A stretch of 64,000 bases of DNA, taken from the NCBI RefSeq assembly GCF_040869045.1, contig NC_090321.1, positions 133,229,689 to 133,293,688 on the forward strand, written 5' to 3'. Source of the stretch: Eurosta solidaginis. Taxonomy: Eukaryota; Arthropoda; Insecta; Diptera; Tephritidae. Under the pieces are notes generated by a model. It was not told the origin of the DNA. It saw only the letters and a program-made list of their open reading frames with translations, and ran no database searches. The position numbers and the translations under genes are program-made. Positions 28,401 through 41,840 of this stretch are shown here, one piece after another (the stretch's first letter is position 1; each line of letters opens with the position of its first letter).

Positions 28401-30480
28401 GTCTTAAGCTAGCAGACAGTGCCGTTTCTCGGAACCGGACGCAGCTTTAAATTTTTTTTGCGGTATTAAATTGCCAATAAATGTAATATCAATTATCCAA
28501 GTCGTTCGGAAGTCGTAGGTCGTGTTTTCACGAAGTGTCTGCTGGCTTGAGTCTTAAGCTAGCAGACACTCCCGTTTCTCGGAACCGGACGCAGCTTTAA
28601 ATTTTTTGCGGTATTAAATTGCCAATAAATGTAATATCAATTATCCAAGTCGTTCGGAAGTCGTAGATCGTGTTTTCACAAAGTGTCTGCTGGCTTGAGT
28701 CTTAAGCTAGCAGACACTCCCGTTTCTCGGAACCGGACGCAGCTTTAAATTTTTTTGCGGTATTAAATTGCCACTAAATGTAATATCAATTATCCAAGTC
28801 GTTCGGAAGTCTTAGGTCGTGTTTTCACAAAGTGTCTGCTGGCTTGAGTCTTAAGCTAGCAGACACTCCTGCTTCTCGGAACCGGGCGCAGCTTTAAATT
28901 TTTTTTGCGGTATTAAATTGCCAATAAATGTAATATCAATTATCCAAGTCGTTCGGAAGTCGTAGATCGTGTTTTCACGAAGTGTCTGCTGGCTTGAGTC
29001 TTAAGCTAGCAGACACTCCCGTTTCTCGGAACCGGAAGCAGCTTTAAATTTTTTTTTGCGGTATTAAATTGCCAATAAATGTAGTAAATGTAAAAAGTCG
29101 TTCGGAAGCTGTAGGTCGTGTTTTCACGAAGTGTCCGCTGGCTTGAGTCTTAAGCTAGCAGACACTCCCGTTTCTCGGAACCGGACGCAGCTTTAAATTT
29201 TTTTTTGCGGTATTAAATTGCCAATAAATGTAATATCAATTATCCAAGTCGTTCGGAAGTCGTAGGTCGTGTTTTCACGAAGTGTCTGCTGGCTTGAGTC
29301 TTAAGCTAGCAGACACTCCCGTTTCTCGGAACCGGACGCAGCTTTAAATTTTTTTTGCGGCATTAAATTGCCAATAAATGTAATATCAATTATCCAAGTC
29401 GTTCGGAAGTCCTAGGTCGTGTTTTCACGAAGTGTCTGCTGGCTTGAGTCTTAAGCTATCAGACACTCCCGTTTCTCGGAACCGGACGCAGCTTTAAATT
29501 TTTTTTTGCGGTATTAAATTGCCAATAAATGTAATATCAATTATCCAAGTCGTTCGGATGCTGTAGGTCATGTTTTCACGATGTGTCGGCTGGCTTGAGT
29601 CTTAAACTAGCAGATACTCCCGTTTCTCGGAACCGGACGCAGCTTTAAATTTTGTTTTTCGGTATTAAATTGCCAATAAATGTAATATCAATTATCCAAG
29701 TCGTTCGGAAGTCGTAGGTCGTGTTTTCACGAAGTGTCTGCTGGCTTGAGTCTTAAGCTAGCAGACACTCCCGTTTCTCGGAACCGCACTCAGCTTTAAA
29801 TTTTTTTTGCGGTATTAAATTGCCAGTAAATGTAATATCAATTATCCAAGTCGTTCGGAAGCTGTAGGTCGTGTTTTCACGAAGTGTCTACTGGCTTGAG
29901 TCTTAAGCTAGCAGACACTCCCGTTTCTCGGAACCGTACGCAGCTTTAAATTTTTTGCGGTATTAAATTGCCAATAAATGTAATATCAATTATCCAAGTC
30001 GTTCGGAAGTCGTAGGTCGTGTTTTCTCGAAGTGTCTGCTGGCTTGATTCTTAAGCTAGCAGACACTCCCGTTTGTCGGAACCGGACGCAGCTTTAAATT
30101 TTTGTTTGCGGTATTAAATTGCCAATAAATGTAATACCAATTATCCAAGTCGTTCGGAAGTCGTAGGTCGTGTTTTCACGAAGTGTCTGCTGGCTTGGGT
30201 CTTAAGCTAGCAGACACTCCCGTTTCTCGGAACCGGACGCAGCTTTAAATTTTTTTTGCGGTATTAAATTGCCAATAAATGTAATATCAATTATCCAAGT
30301 CGTTCGGAAGTCGTAGGTCGTGTTTTCACGAAGTGTCTGCTGGCTTGAGTCTTAAGCTAGCAGGCACTCCCGTTTCTCGGAAGCTGTAGGTCGTGTTTTC
30401 ACGAAGTGTATGCTGGCTTGAGTCTTAAGCTAGCAGACACTCCCGTTTCTCGGAACCGGACGCAGCTTTAAATTTTTTTT
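25465..30480. repeat. Satellite higher-order repeat unit 5 (5016 bp)
   Basis: Near-identical to unit 4 except for one extra monomer (148 bp) around 25915-26063. Marker hybrid monomer at 30377. The shared private variants show that units 4 and 5 come from a recent duplication. Confidence 0.88.
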
Positions 30481-33180
30481 TGCGGTATTAAATTGCCAAT
30501 AAATGTAATATCAATTATCCAAGTCGTTCGGAAGTCATAGGTCGTGTTTTCACAAAGTGTCTGCTGGCTTGAGTCTTAAACTAGCAGACACTCCTGCTTC
30601 TCGGAACCGGGCGCAGCTTTAAATTTTTTTGCGGTATTAAATTCCCACTAAATGTAATATCAATTATCCAAGTCGTTCGGAAGTCGTAGGTCGTGTTTTC
30701 ACGAAGTGTCTGCTGGCTTGAGTCTTAAGCTAGCAGACACTCCCGTTTCTCGGAACCGGACGCAGCTTAAAATTTTTTTTGCGGTATTAAATTGCCACTA
30801 AATGTAATATCAATTATCCAAGTCGTTCGGAAGTCGTAGGTCGTGTTTTCACGAAGTGTCTGCTGGCTTGAGTCTTAAGCTAGCAGACACTCCCGTTTCT
30901 CGGAACCGGACGCAGCTTTAAATTTTTTGCGGTATTAAATTGCCAATAAATGTAATATCAATTATCCAAGTCGTTCGGAAGTCGTAGATCGTGTTTTCAC
31001 GAAGTGTCTGCTGGCTTGGGTCTTAAGCTAGCAGACACTCCCGTTTCTCGGAACCGGACGCAGCTTTAAATTTTTTTTTGCGGTATTAAATTGCCAATAA
31101 ATGTAATATCAATTATCCAAGTCGTTCGGATGCTGTAGGTCATGTTTTCACGAAGTGTCTGCTGGCTTGAGTCTTAAGCTAGCAGATACTCCCGTTTCTC
31201 GGAACCGGACGCAGCTTTAAATTTTTTTTGCGGCATTAAATTGCCAATAAATGTAATATCAATTATCCAAGTCGTTCGGAAGTCCTAGGTCGTGTTTTCA
31301 CGAAGTGTCTGCTGGCTTGAGTCTTAAGCTATCAGACACTCCCGTTTCTCGGAACCGGACGCAGCTTTAAATTTTTTTTTGCGGTATTAAATTGCCAATA
31401 AATGTAATATCAATTATCCAAGTCGTTCGGAAGTCGTAGGTCGTGTTTTCACGAAGTGTCTGCTGGCTTGAGTCTTAAGCTAGCAGACACTCCCGTTTCT
31501 CGGAACCAGACGCAGCTTTAAATTTTTTTTGCGGTATTAAATTGCCACTAAATGTAATATCAATTATCCAAGTCGTTCGGAAGTCGTAGGTCGTGTTTTC
31601 ACGAAGTGTCTGCTGGCTTGAGTCTTAAGCTAGCAGACACTCCCGTTTCTCGGAACCGGACGCAGCTTTAAATTTTTTGCGGTATTAAATTGCCAATAAA
31701 TGTAATATCAATTATCCAAGTCGTTCGGAAGTCGTAGGTCGTGTTTTCACGAAGTGTCTGCTGGCTTGAGTCTTAAGCTAGCAGACACTCCCGTTTCTCG
31801 GAACCGGACGCAGCTTTAAATTTTTTTTGCGGTATTAAATTGCCACTAAATGTAATATCAATTATCCAAGTCGTTCGGAAGTCGTAGGTCGTGTTTTCAC
31901 GAAGTGTCTGCTGGCTTGAGTCTTAAGCTAGCAGACACTCCCGTTTCTCGGAACCGAACGCAGCTTTAAATTTTTTTTTGCGGTATTAAATTGCCAATAA
32001 ATGTAATATCAATTATCCAAGTCGTTCGGAAGTCGTAGGTCGTGTTTTCACGAAGTGTCTGCTGGCTTGAGTCTTAAGCTAGCAGACACTCCCGTTTCTC
32101 GGAACCGGACGCAGCTTTAAATTTTTGTTTGCGGTATTAAATTGCCAATAAATGTAATACCAATTATCCAAGTCGTTCGGAAGTCGTAGGTCGTGTTTTC
32201 ACGAAGTGTCTGCTGGCTTGAGTCTTAAGCTAGCAGACACTCCCGTTTCTCGGAACCGGACGCAGCTTTAAATTTTTTTTGCGGTATTAAATTGCCACTA
32301 AATGTAATATCAATTATCCAAGTCGTTCGGAAGTCGTAGGTCGTGTTTTCACGAAGTGTCTGCTGGCTTGAGTCTTAAGCTAGCAGACACTCCCGTTTCT
32401 CGGAACCGGACGCAGCTTTAAATTTTTTTTTGCGGTATTAAATTGCCAATAAATGTAATATCAATTATCCAAGTCGTTCGGAAGTCGTAGGTCGTGTTTT
32501 CACGAAGTGTCTGCTGGCTTGATTCTTAAGCTAGCAGACACTCCCGTTTCTCGGAACCGGACGCAGCTTTAAATTTTTGTTTGCGGTATTAAATTGCCAA
32601 TAAATGTAATACCAATTATCCAAGTCGTTCGGAAGTCGTAGGTCGTGTTTTCACGAAGTGTCTGCTGGCTTGAGTCTTAAGCTAGCAGACACTCCCGTTT
32701 CTCGGAACCGGACGCAGCTTTAAATTTTTGTTTGCGGTATTAAATTGCCAATAAATGTAATACCAATTATCCAAGTCGTTCGGAAGTCGTAGGTCGTGTT
32801 TTCACGAAGTGTCTGCTGGCTTGAGTCTTAAGCTAGCAGACACTCCCGTTTCTCGGAACCGGACGCAGCTTTAAAGTTTTTTTGCGGTATTAAATTGCCA
32901 ATAAATGTAATATCAATTATCCAAGCCGTTCGGAAGCTGTAGGTCGTGTTTTCACGAAGTGTCTTCTGGCTTGAGTCTTAAGCTAGCAGACACTCCCGTT
33001 TCTCGAAACCGGACGCAGCTTTAAATTTTTTTTGCGGTATTAAATTGCCAATAAATGTAATATCAATTATCCAAGTCGTTCGGAAGTCGTAGGTCGTGTT
33101 TTCACGAAGTGTCTGCTGGCTTGATTCTTAAGCTAGCAGACACTCCCGTTTCTCGGAACCGGACGCAGCTTTAAATTTTT
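30481..33180. repeat. Satellite segment with broken higher-order phase
   Basis: It begins like a sixth large unit (30481 to about 30930) but then continues with monomers in an order not seen to the left, several of them near-consensus copies alternating CCACTA and CCAATA forms. It looks like a junction between two homogenisation domains. Confidence 0.75.
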
Positions 33181-36100
33181 GTTTGCGGTATTAAATTGCC
33201 AATAAATGTAATATTAATTATCCAAGTCGTTCGGAAGTCGTAGGTCGTGTTTTCACGAAGTGTCTGCTGGCTTGAGTCTTAAGCTAGCAGACACTCCCGT
33301 TTCTCGGAACCGAACGCAGCTTAAAATTTTTTTTTGCGGTATTAAATTGCCAATAAATGTAATATCAATTATCCAAGCCGTTCGGAAGCTGTAGGTCGTG
33401 TTTTCACGAAGTGTCTCCTGGCTTGAGTCTTAAGCTAGCAGACAGTCCCGTTTCTCGGAACCGGACGCAGCTTTAAATTTTTTTTGCGGTATTAAATTGC
33501 CAATAAATGTAATATCAATTATCCAAGTCGTTCGGAAGTCGTAGGTCGTGTTTTCACGAAGTGTCTGTTGGCTTGAGTCTTAAGCTAGCAGACACTCCCG
33601 TTTCTCGGAACCGGACGCAGCTTTAAATTTTTTTTGCGGTATTAAATTGCCAATAAATGTAATATCAATTATCCAGGTCGTTCGGAAGTCGTAGATCGTG
33701 TTTTCACGAAGTGTCTGCTGGCTTGAGTCTTAAGCTAGCAAACACTCCCGTTTCTCGGAACCGGACGCAGCTTTAAATTTTTTTGCGGTATTAAATTGCC
33801 ACTAAATGTAATATCAATTATCCAAGTCGTTCGGAAGTCTTAGGTCGTGTTTTCACAAAGTGTCTGCTGGCTTGAGTCTTAAGCTAGCAGACACTCCTGC
33901 TTCTCGGAACCGGGCGCAGCTTTAAATTTTTTTTGCGGTATTAAATTGCCAATAAATGTAATATCAATTATCCAAGTCGTTCGGAAGTCGTAGGTCGTGT
34001 TTTCACGAAGTGTCTGCTGGCTTAAGTCTTAAGCTAGCAGACACTCCCGTTTCTCGGAACCGTACGCAGCTTTAAATCTTTTTTGCGGTAATAAATTGCC
34101 AATAAATGTAATATCAATTATCCAAGTCGTTCGGATGCTGTAGGTCATGTTTTCACGAAGTGTCTGCTGGCTTGAGTCTTAAGCTAGCAGACACTCCCGT
34201 TTCTCGGAACCGAACGCAGCTTTAAATTTTGTTTTTCGGTATTAAATTGCCAATAAATGTAATATCAATTATCCAAATCGTAGGTCGTGTTTTCACGAAG
34301 TGTCTACTGGCTTGAGTCTTAAGCTAGCAGACACTCCCGTTTCTCGGAACCGTACGCAGCTTTAAATTTTTTGCGGTATTAAATTGCCAATAAATGTAAT
34401 ATCAATTATCCAAGTCGTTCGGAAGTCGTAGGTCGTGTTTTCTCGAAGTGTCTGCTGGCTTGATTCTTAAGCTAGCAGACACTCCCGTTTGTCGGAACCG
34501 GACGCAGCTTTAAATTTTTGTTTGCGGTATTAAATTGCCAATAAATGTAATACCAATTATCCAAGTCGTTCGGAAGTCGTGGGTCGTGTTTTCACGAAGT
34601 GTCTGCTGGCTTGAGTCTTAAGCTAGCAGACACTCCCGTTTCTCGGAACCGGACGCAGCTTTAAATTTTTTTTGCGGTATTAAATTGCCAATAAATGTAA
34701 TATCAATTATCCAAGCCGTTCGGAAGCTGTAGGTCGTGTTTTCACGAAGTGTCTGCTGGCTTGAGTCTTAAGCTAGCAGACACTCCCGTTTCTCGGAACC
34801 GGACGCAGCTTTAAATTTTTTTTGCGGTATTAAATTGCCAATAAATGTAATATCAATTATCCAAGTAGTTCGGAAGTCGTAGGTCGTGTTTTCACGAAGT
34901 GTCTGCTGGCTTGAGCCTTAAGCTAGCAGGCACTCCCGTTTCTCGGAACCGGACGCAGCATTACATTTTTTTTGCGGTATTAAATTGCCAATAAATGTAA
35001 TATCAATTATCCAAGCCGTTCGGAAGCTGTAGGTCGTGTTTTCACGAAGTGTCTGCTGGCTTGAGACTTAAGCTAGCAGACACTCCCGTTTCTCGGAACC
35101 GGACGCAGCTTTAAATTTTTTTTTGCGGTATTAAATTGCCAATAAATGTAATATCAATTATCCAAGTCGTTCGGAAGTCATTGGTCGTGTTTTCACGAAG
35201 TGTCTGCTGGCTTGAGTCTTAAGCTAGCAGACACTCCCGTTTCTCGGAACTGGACGCAGCTTTAAATTTTTTTTTGCGGTATTAAATTGCCAATAAATGT
35301 AATATCAATTATCCAAGTCGTTCGGAAGTCGTAGGTCGTGTTTTCACGAAGTGTCTGCTGGCTTGAGTCTTAAGCTAGCAGACACTCCCGTTTCTCGGAA
35401 CCGGACGCAGCTTAAAAATTTTTTTTGCGGTATTAAATTGCCAATAAATGTAATATCAATTATCCAAGTCGTTCGGAAGTCGTAGGTCGTCTTTTCTCGA
35501 AGTGTCTGCTGGCTTGATTCTTAAGCTAGCAGACACTCCCGTTTCTCGGAACCGGACGCAGCTTTAAATTTTTGTTTGCGGTATTAAATTGCCAATAAAT
35601 GTAATATTAATTATCCAAGTCGTTCGGAAGTCGTAGGTCGTGTTTTCACGAAGTGTCTGCTGGCTTGAGTCTTAAGCTAGCAGACACTCCCGTTTCTCGG
35701 AACCGGACGCAGCTTAAAATTTTTTTTTGCGGTATTAAATTGCCAATAAATGTAATATCAATTATCCAAGCCGTTCGGAAGCTGTAGGTCGTGTTTTCAC
35801 GAAGTGTCTCCTGGCTTGAGTCTTAAGCTAGCAGACAGTCCCGTTTCTCGGAACCGGACGCAGCTTTAAATTTTTTTTGCGGTATTAAATTGCCAATAAA
35901 TGTAATATCAATTATCCAAGTCGTTCGGAAGTCGTAGGTCGTGTTTTCACGAAGTGTCTGTTGGCTTGAGTCTTAAGCTAGCAGACACTCCCGTTTCTCG
36001 GAACCGGACGCAGCTTTAAATTTTTTTTGCGGTATTAAATTGCCAATAAATGTAATATCAATTATCCAAGTCGTTCGGAAGTCGTAGATCGTGTTTTCAC

Positions 36101-38420
36101 GAAGTGTCTGCTGGCTTGAGTCTTAAGCTAGCAGACACTCCCGTTTCTCGGAACCGGACGCAGCTTTAAATTTTTTTGCGGTATTAAATTGCCACTAAAT
36201 GTAATATCAATTATCCAAGTCGTTCGGAAGTCTTAGGTCGTGTTTTCACAAAGTGTCTGCTGGCTTGAGTCTTAAGCTAGCAGACACTCCTGCTTCTCGG
36301 AACCGGGCGCAGCTTTAAATTTTTTTTGCGGTATTAAATTGCCAATAAATGTAATATCAATTATCCAAGTCGTTCGGAAGTCGTAGGTCGTGTTTTCACG
36401 AAGTGTCTGCTGGCTTAAGTCTTAAGCTAGCAGACACTCCCGTTTCTCGGAACCGTACGCAGCTTTAAATTTTTTTTGCGGTAATAAATTGCCAATAAAT
36501 GTAATATCAATTATCCAAGTCGTTCGGATGCTGTAGGTCATGTTTTCACGAAGTGTCTGCTAGCTTGAGTCTTAAGCTAGCAGACACTCCCGTTTCTCGG
36601 AACCGAACGCAGCTTTAAATTTTGTTTTTCGGTATTAAATTGCCAATAAATGTAATATCAATTATCCAAATCGTAGGTCGTGTTTTCACGAAGTGTCTGT
36701 TGGCTTGAGTCTTAAGCTAGCAGACACTCCCGTTTCTCGGAACCGGACGCAGCTTTAAATTTTTTTTGCGGTATTAAATTGCCACTAGATGTAATATCAA
36801 TTATCCAAGTCGTTCGGAAGTCGTAGGTCGTGTTTTCACGAAGTGTCTGCTGGCTTGAGTCTTAAGCTAGCAGACACTCCCGTTTCTCGGAACCGGACGC
36901 AGCTTAAAATTTTTTTGGCGGTATTAAATTGCCAATAAATGTAATATCAATTATCCAAGCCGTTCGGAAGCTGTAGGTCGTGTTTTCACGAAGTGTCTGC
37001 TGGCTTGAGTCTTAAGCTAGCAGACACTCCCGTTTCTCGGAAACGGACGCAGCTTTAAATTTTTTTTGCGGTATTAAATTGCCAATAAATGTAATATCAA
37101 TTATCCAAGTCGTTCGGAAGTCGTAGGTCGTGTTTTCACGAAGTGTCTGCTGGCTTGAGTCTTAAGCTAGCAGGCACTCCCGTTTCTCGGAACCGGACGC
37201 AACTTTACATTTTTTTTGCGGTATTAAATTGCCAATAAATGTAATATCAATTATCCAAGCCGTTCGGAAGCTGTAGGTCGTGTTTTCACGAAGTGTCTGC
37301 TGGCTTGAGACTTAAGCTAGCAGACACTCCCGTTTCTCGGAACCGGACGCAGCTTTAAATTTTTTTTTGCGGTATTAAATTGCCAATAAATGTAATATCA
37401 ATTATCCAAGTCGTTCGGAAGTCATAGGTCGTGTTTTCACGAAGTGTCTGCTGGCTTGAGTCTTAAGCTAGCAGACACTCCCGTTTCTCGGAACCGGACG
37501 CAGCTTAAAATTTTTTTTTGCGGTATTAAATTGCCAATAAATGTAATATCAATTATCCAAGTCGTTCGGAAGTCGTAGGTCGTGTTTTCACGAAGTGTCT
37601 GCTGGCTTGAGTCTTAAGCTAGCAGACACTTCCGTTTCTCGGAACCGGACGCAGCTTAAAAATTTTTTTTGCCGTATTAAATTGCCAATAAATGTAATAT
37701 CAATTATCCAAGTCGTTCGGAAGTCGTAGGTCGTCTTTTCTCGAAGTGTCTGCTGGCTTGATTCTTAAGCTAGCAGACACTCCCGTTTCTCGGAACCGGA
37801 CGCAGCTTTAAATTTTTTTTTGCGGTATTAAATTGCCAATAAATGTAATATCAATTATCCAAGTCGTTCGGAAGTCGTAGGTCGTGTTTTCACGAAGTGT
37901 CTGCTGGCTTGAGTCTTAAGCTAGCAGACACTCCCGTTTCTCGGAACCGGACGCAGCTTTAAATTTTTTTTTTGCGGTATTAAATTGCCAATAAATGTAA
38001 TATCAATTATCCAAGCCGTTCGGAAGCTGTAGGTCGTGTTTTCACGAAGTGTCTCCTGGCTTGAGTCTTAAGCTAGCAGACAGTCCCGTTTCTCGGAACC
38101 GGACGCAGCTTTAAATTTTTTTGCGGTATTAAATTGCCAATAAATGTAATATCAATTATCCAAGTCGTTCGGAAGTCGTAGGTCGTGTTTTCACGAAGTG
38201 TCTGTTGGCTTGAGTCTTAAGCTAGCAGACACTCCCGTTTCTCGGAACCGGACGCAGCTTTAAATTTTTTTTGCGGTATAAAATTGCCAATAAATGTAAT
38301 ATCAATTATCCAAGTCGTTCGGAAGTCGTAGATCGTGTTTTCACGAAGTGTCTGCTGGCTTGAGTCTTAAGCTAGCAGACACTCCCGTTTCTCGGAACCG
38401 GACGCAGCTTTAAATTTTTT
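33181..38420. repeat. Satellite domain with ~2.39-kb higher-order period
   Basis: Markers recur about every 2.39 kb. The AATATTAATT variant is at 33210 and 35603. A monomer with an internal deletion giving CCAAATCGTAGG is near 34274 and 36668, then about 2.24 kb later near 38912, so one copy lost one monomer. The period is therefore about 16 monomers, shorter than the left-hand units. Confidence 0.8.
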
Positions 38421-41400
38421 TGCGGTATTAAATTGCCACTAAATGTAATATCAATTATCCAAGTCGTTCGGAAGTCTTAGGTCGTGTTTTCACAAAGTGT
38501 CTGCTGGCTTGAGTCTTAAGCTACCAGACACTCCTGCTTCTCGGAACCGGGCGCAGCTTTAAATTTTTTTTGCGGTATTAAATTGCCAATAAATGTAATA
38601 TCAATTATCCAAGTCGTTCGGAAGTCGTAGGTCGTGTTTTCACGAAGTGTCTGCTGGCTTAAGTCTTAAGCTAGCAGACACTCCCGTTTCTCGGAACCGT
38701 ACGCAGCTTTAAATTTTTTTTGCGGTAATAAATTGCCAATAAATGTAATATCAATTATCCAAGTCGTTCGGATGCTGTAGGTCATGTTTCCACGAAGTGT
38801 CTGCTGGCTTGAGTCTTAAGCTAGCAGACACTCCCGTTTCTCGGAACCGAACGCAGCTTTAAATTTTGTTTTTCGGTATTAAATTGCCAATAAATGTAAT
38901 ATCAATTATCCAAATCGTAGGTCGTGTTTTCACGAAGTGTCTGTTGGCTTGAGTCTTAAGCTAGCAGACACTCCCGTTTCTCGGAACCGGGCGCAGCTTT
39001 AAATTTTTTTTGCGGTATTAAATTGCCAATAAATGTAATATCAATTATCCAAGTCGTTCGGAAGTCGTAGGTCGTGTTTTCACGAAGTGTCTGCTGGCTT
39101 GAGTCTTAAGCTAGCAGACACTCCCGTTTCTCGGAACCGGACGCAGCTTTAAATTTTTTTTGCGGTATTAAATTGCCACTAAATGTAATATCAATTATCC
39201 AAGTCGTTCGGAAGTCGTAGGTCGTGTTTTCACGAAGTGTCTGCTGGCTTGAGTCTTAAGCTAGCAGACACTCCCGTTTCTCGGAACCGGACGCAGCTTT
39301 AAATTTTTTTTGCGGTATTAAATTGCCAATAAATGTAATATCAATTATCCAAGTCGTTCGGAAGTCGTAGGTCGTGTTTTCACGAAGTGTCTGCTGGCTT
39401 GAGTCTTAAGCTAGCAGACACTCCCGTTTCTCGGAACCGGACGCAGCTTTAAATTTTTTTTGCAGTATTAAATTGCCACTAAATGTAATATCAATTATCC
39501 AAGTCGTTCGGAAGTCGTAGGTCGTGTTTTCACGAAGTGTCTGCTGGCTTGAGTCTTAAGCTAGCAGACACTCCCGTTTCTCGGAACCGGACGCAGCTTT
39601 AAATTTTTTTTGCGGTATTAAATTGCCACTAAATGTAATATCAATTATCCAAGTCGTTCGGAAGTCGTAGGTCGGGTTTTCACGAAGTGTCTGCTGGCTT
39701 GAGTCTTAAGCTAGCAGACACTCCCGTTTCTCGGAACCGGACGCAGCTTTAAATTTTTTTTGCGGTATTAAATTGCCACTAAATGTAATATCAATTATCC
39801 AAGTCGTTCGGAAGTCGTAGGTCGTGTTTTCACGAAGTGTCTGCTGGCTTGAGTCTTAAGCTAGCAGACACTCCCGTTTCTCGGAACCGGACGCAGCTTT
39901 AAATTTTTTTTGCGGTATTAAATTGCCAATAAATGTAATATCAATTATCCAAGTCGTTCGGAAGTCGTAGGTCGTGTTTTCACGAAGTGTCTGCTGGCTT
40001 GAGTCTTAAGCTAGCAGACACTCCCGTTTCTCGGAACCGGCGCAGCTTTAAATTTTTTTGCGGTATTAAATTGCCACTAAATGTAATATCAATTATCCAA
40101 GTCGTTCGGAAGTCTTAGGTCGTGTTTTCACAAAGTGTCTGCTGGCTTGAGTCTTAAGCTACCAGACACTCCTGCTTCTCGGAACCGGGCGCAGCTTTAA
40201 ATTTTTTTTGCGGTATTAAATTGCCCATAAATGTAATATCAATTATCCAAGTCGTTCGGAAGTCGTAGGTCGTGTTTTCACGAAGTGTCTGCTGGCTTAA
40301 GTCTTAAGCTAGCAGACACTCCCGTTTCTCGGAACCGTACGCAGCTTGAAATTTTTTTTGCGGTAATAAATTGCCAATAAATGTAATATCAATTATCCAA
40401 GTCGTTCGGATGCTGTAGGTCATGTTTCCACGAAGTGTCTGCTGGCTTGAGTCTTATGCTAGCAGACACTCCCGTTTCTCGGAACCGAACGCAGCTTTAA
40501 ATTTTGTTTTTCGGTATTAAATTGCCAATAAATGTAATATCAATTATCCAAATCGTAGGTCGTGTTTTCACGAAGTGTCTGTTGGCTTGAGTCTTAAGCT
40601 AGCAGACACTCCCGTTTCTCGGAACCGGGCGCAGCTTTAAATTTTTTTTGCGGTATTAAATTGCCAATAAATGTAATATCAATTATCCAAGTCGTTCGGA
40701 AGTCGTAGGTCGTGTTTTCACGAAGTGTCTGCTGGCTTGAGTCTTAAGCTAGCAGACACTCCCGTTTCTCGGAACCGGACGCAGCTTTAAATTTTTTTTG
40801 CGGTATTAAGTTGCCACTAAATGTAATATCAATTATCCAAGTCGTTCGGAAGTCGTAGGTCGTGTTTTCACGAAGTGTCTGCTGGCTTGAGTCTTAAGCT
40901 AGCAGACACTCCCGTTTCTCGGAACCGGACGCAGCTTTAAATTTTTTTTGCGGTATTAAATTGCCAATAAATGTAATATCAATTATCCAAGTCGTTCGGA
41001 AGTCGTAGGTCGTGTTTTCACGAAGTGTCTGCTGGCTTGAGTCTTAAGCTAGCAGACACTCCCGTTTCTCGGAACCGGACGCAGCTTTAAATTTTTTTTG
41101 CAGTATTAAAATGCCACTAAATGTAATATCAATTATCCAAGTCGTTCGGAAGTCGTAGGTCGTGTTTTCACGAAGTGTCTGCTGGCTTGAGTCTTAAGCT
41201 AGCAGACACTCCCGTTTCTCGGAACCGGACGCAGCTTTAAATTTTTCTTTGCGGTATTAAATTGCCAATAAATGTAATATCAATTATCCAAGTCATTCGG
41301 AAGTCGTAGGTCGTGTTTTCACGAAGTGTCTGCTGGCTTGAGTCTTAAGCTAGCAGACACTCCCGTTTCTCGGAACCGGACGCAGCTTTAAATTTTTTTT

Positions 41401-41840
41401 GCGGTATTAAATTGCCACTAAATGTAATATCAATTATCCAAGTCGTTCGGAAGTCGTAGGTCGGGTTTTCACGAAGTGTCTGCTGGCTTGAGTCTTAAGC
41501 TAGCAGACACTCCCGTTTCTCGGAACCGGACGCAGCTTTAAATTTTTTTTGCGGTATTAAATTGCCACTAAATGTAATATCAATTATCCAAGTCGTTCGG
41601 AAGTCGTAGGTCGTGTTTTCACGAAGTGTCTGCTGGCTTGAGTCTTAAGCTAGCAGACACTCCCGTTTCTCGGAACCGGACGCAGCTTTAAATTTTTTTT
41701 GCGGTATTAAATTGCCAATAAATGTAATATCAATTATCCAAGTCGTTCGGAAGTCGTTGGTCGTGTTTTCACGAAGTGTCTGCTGGCTTCAGTCTTAAGC
41801 TAGCAGACACTCCCGTTTCTCGGAACCGGACGCAGCTTTA
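38421..41840. repeat. Satellite domain with ~1.64-kb duplicated block
   Basis: The CTACCAGAC variant at 38521 and 40159 and the GCAGTATTA variant at 39462 and 41101 repeat at 1638-1639 bp, about 11 monomers. A later marker pair (GTCGGGTTTT, ~39673 and ~41463) is 1790 bp apart, so one monomer was gained in the second copy. Confidence 0.8.
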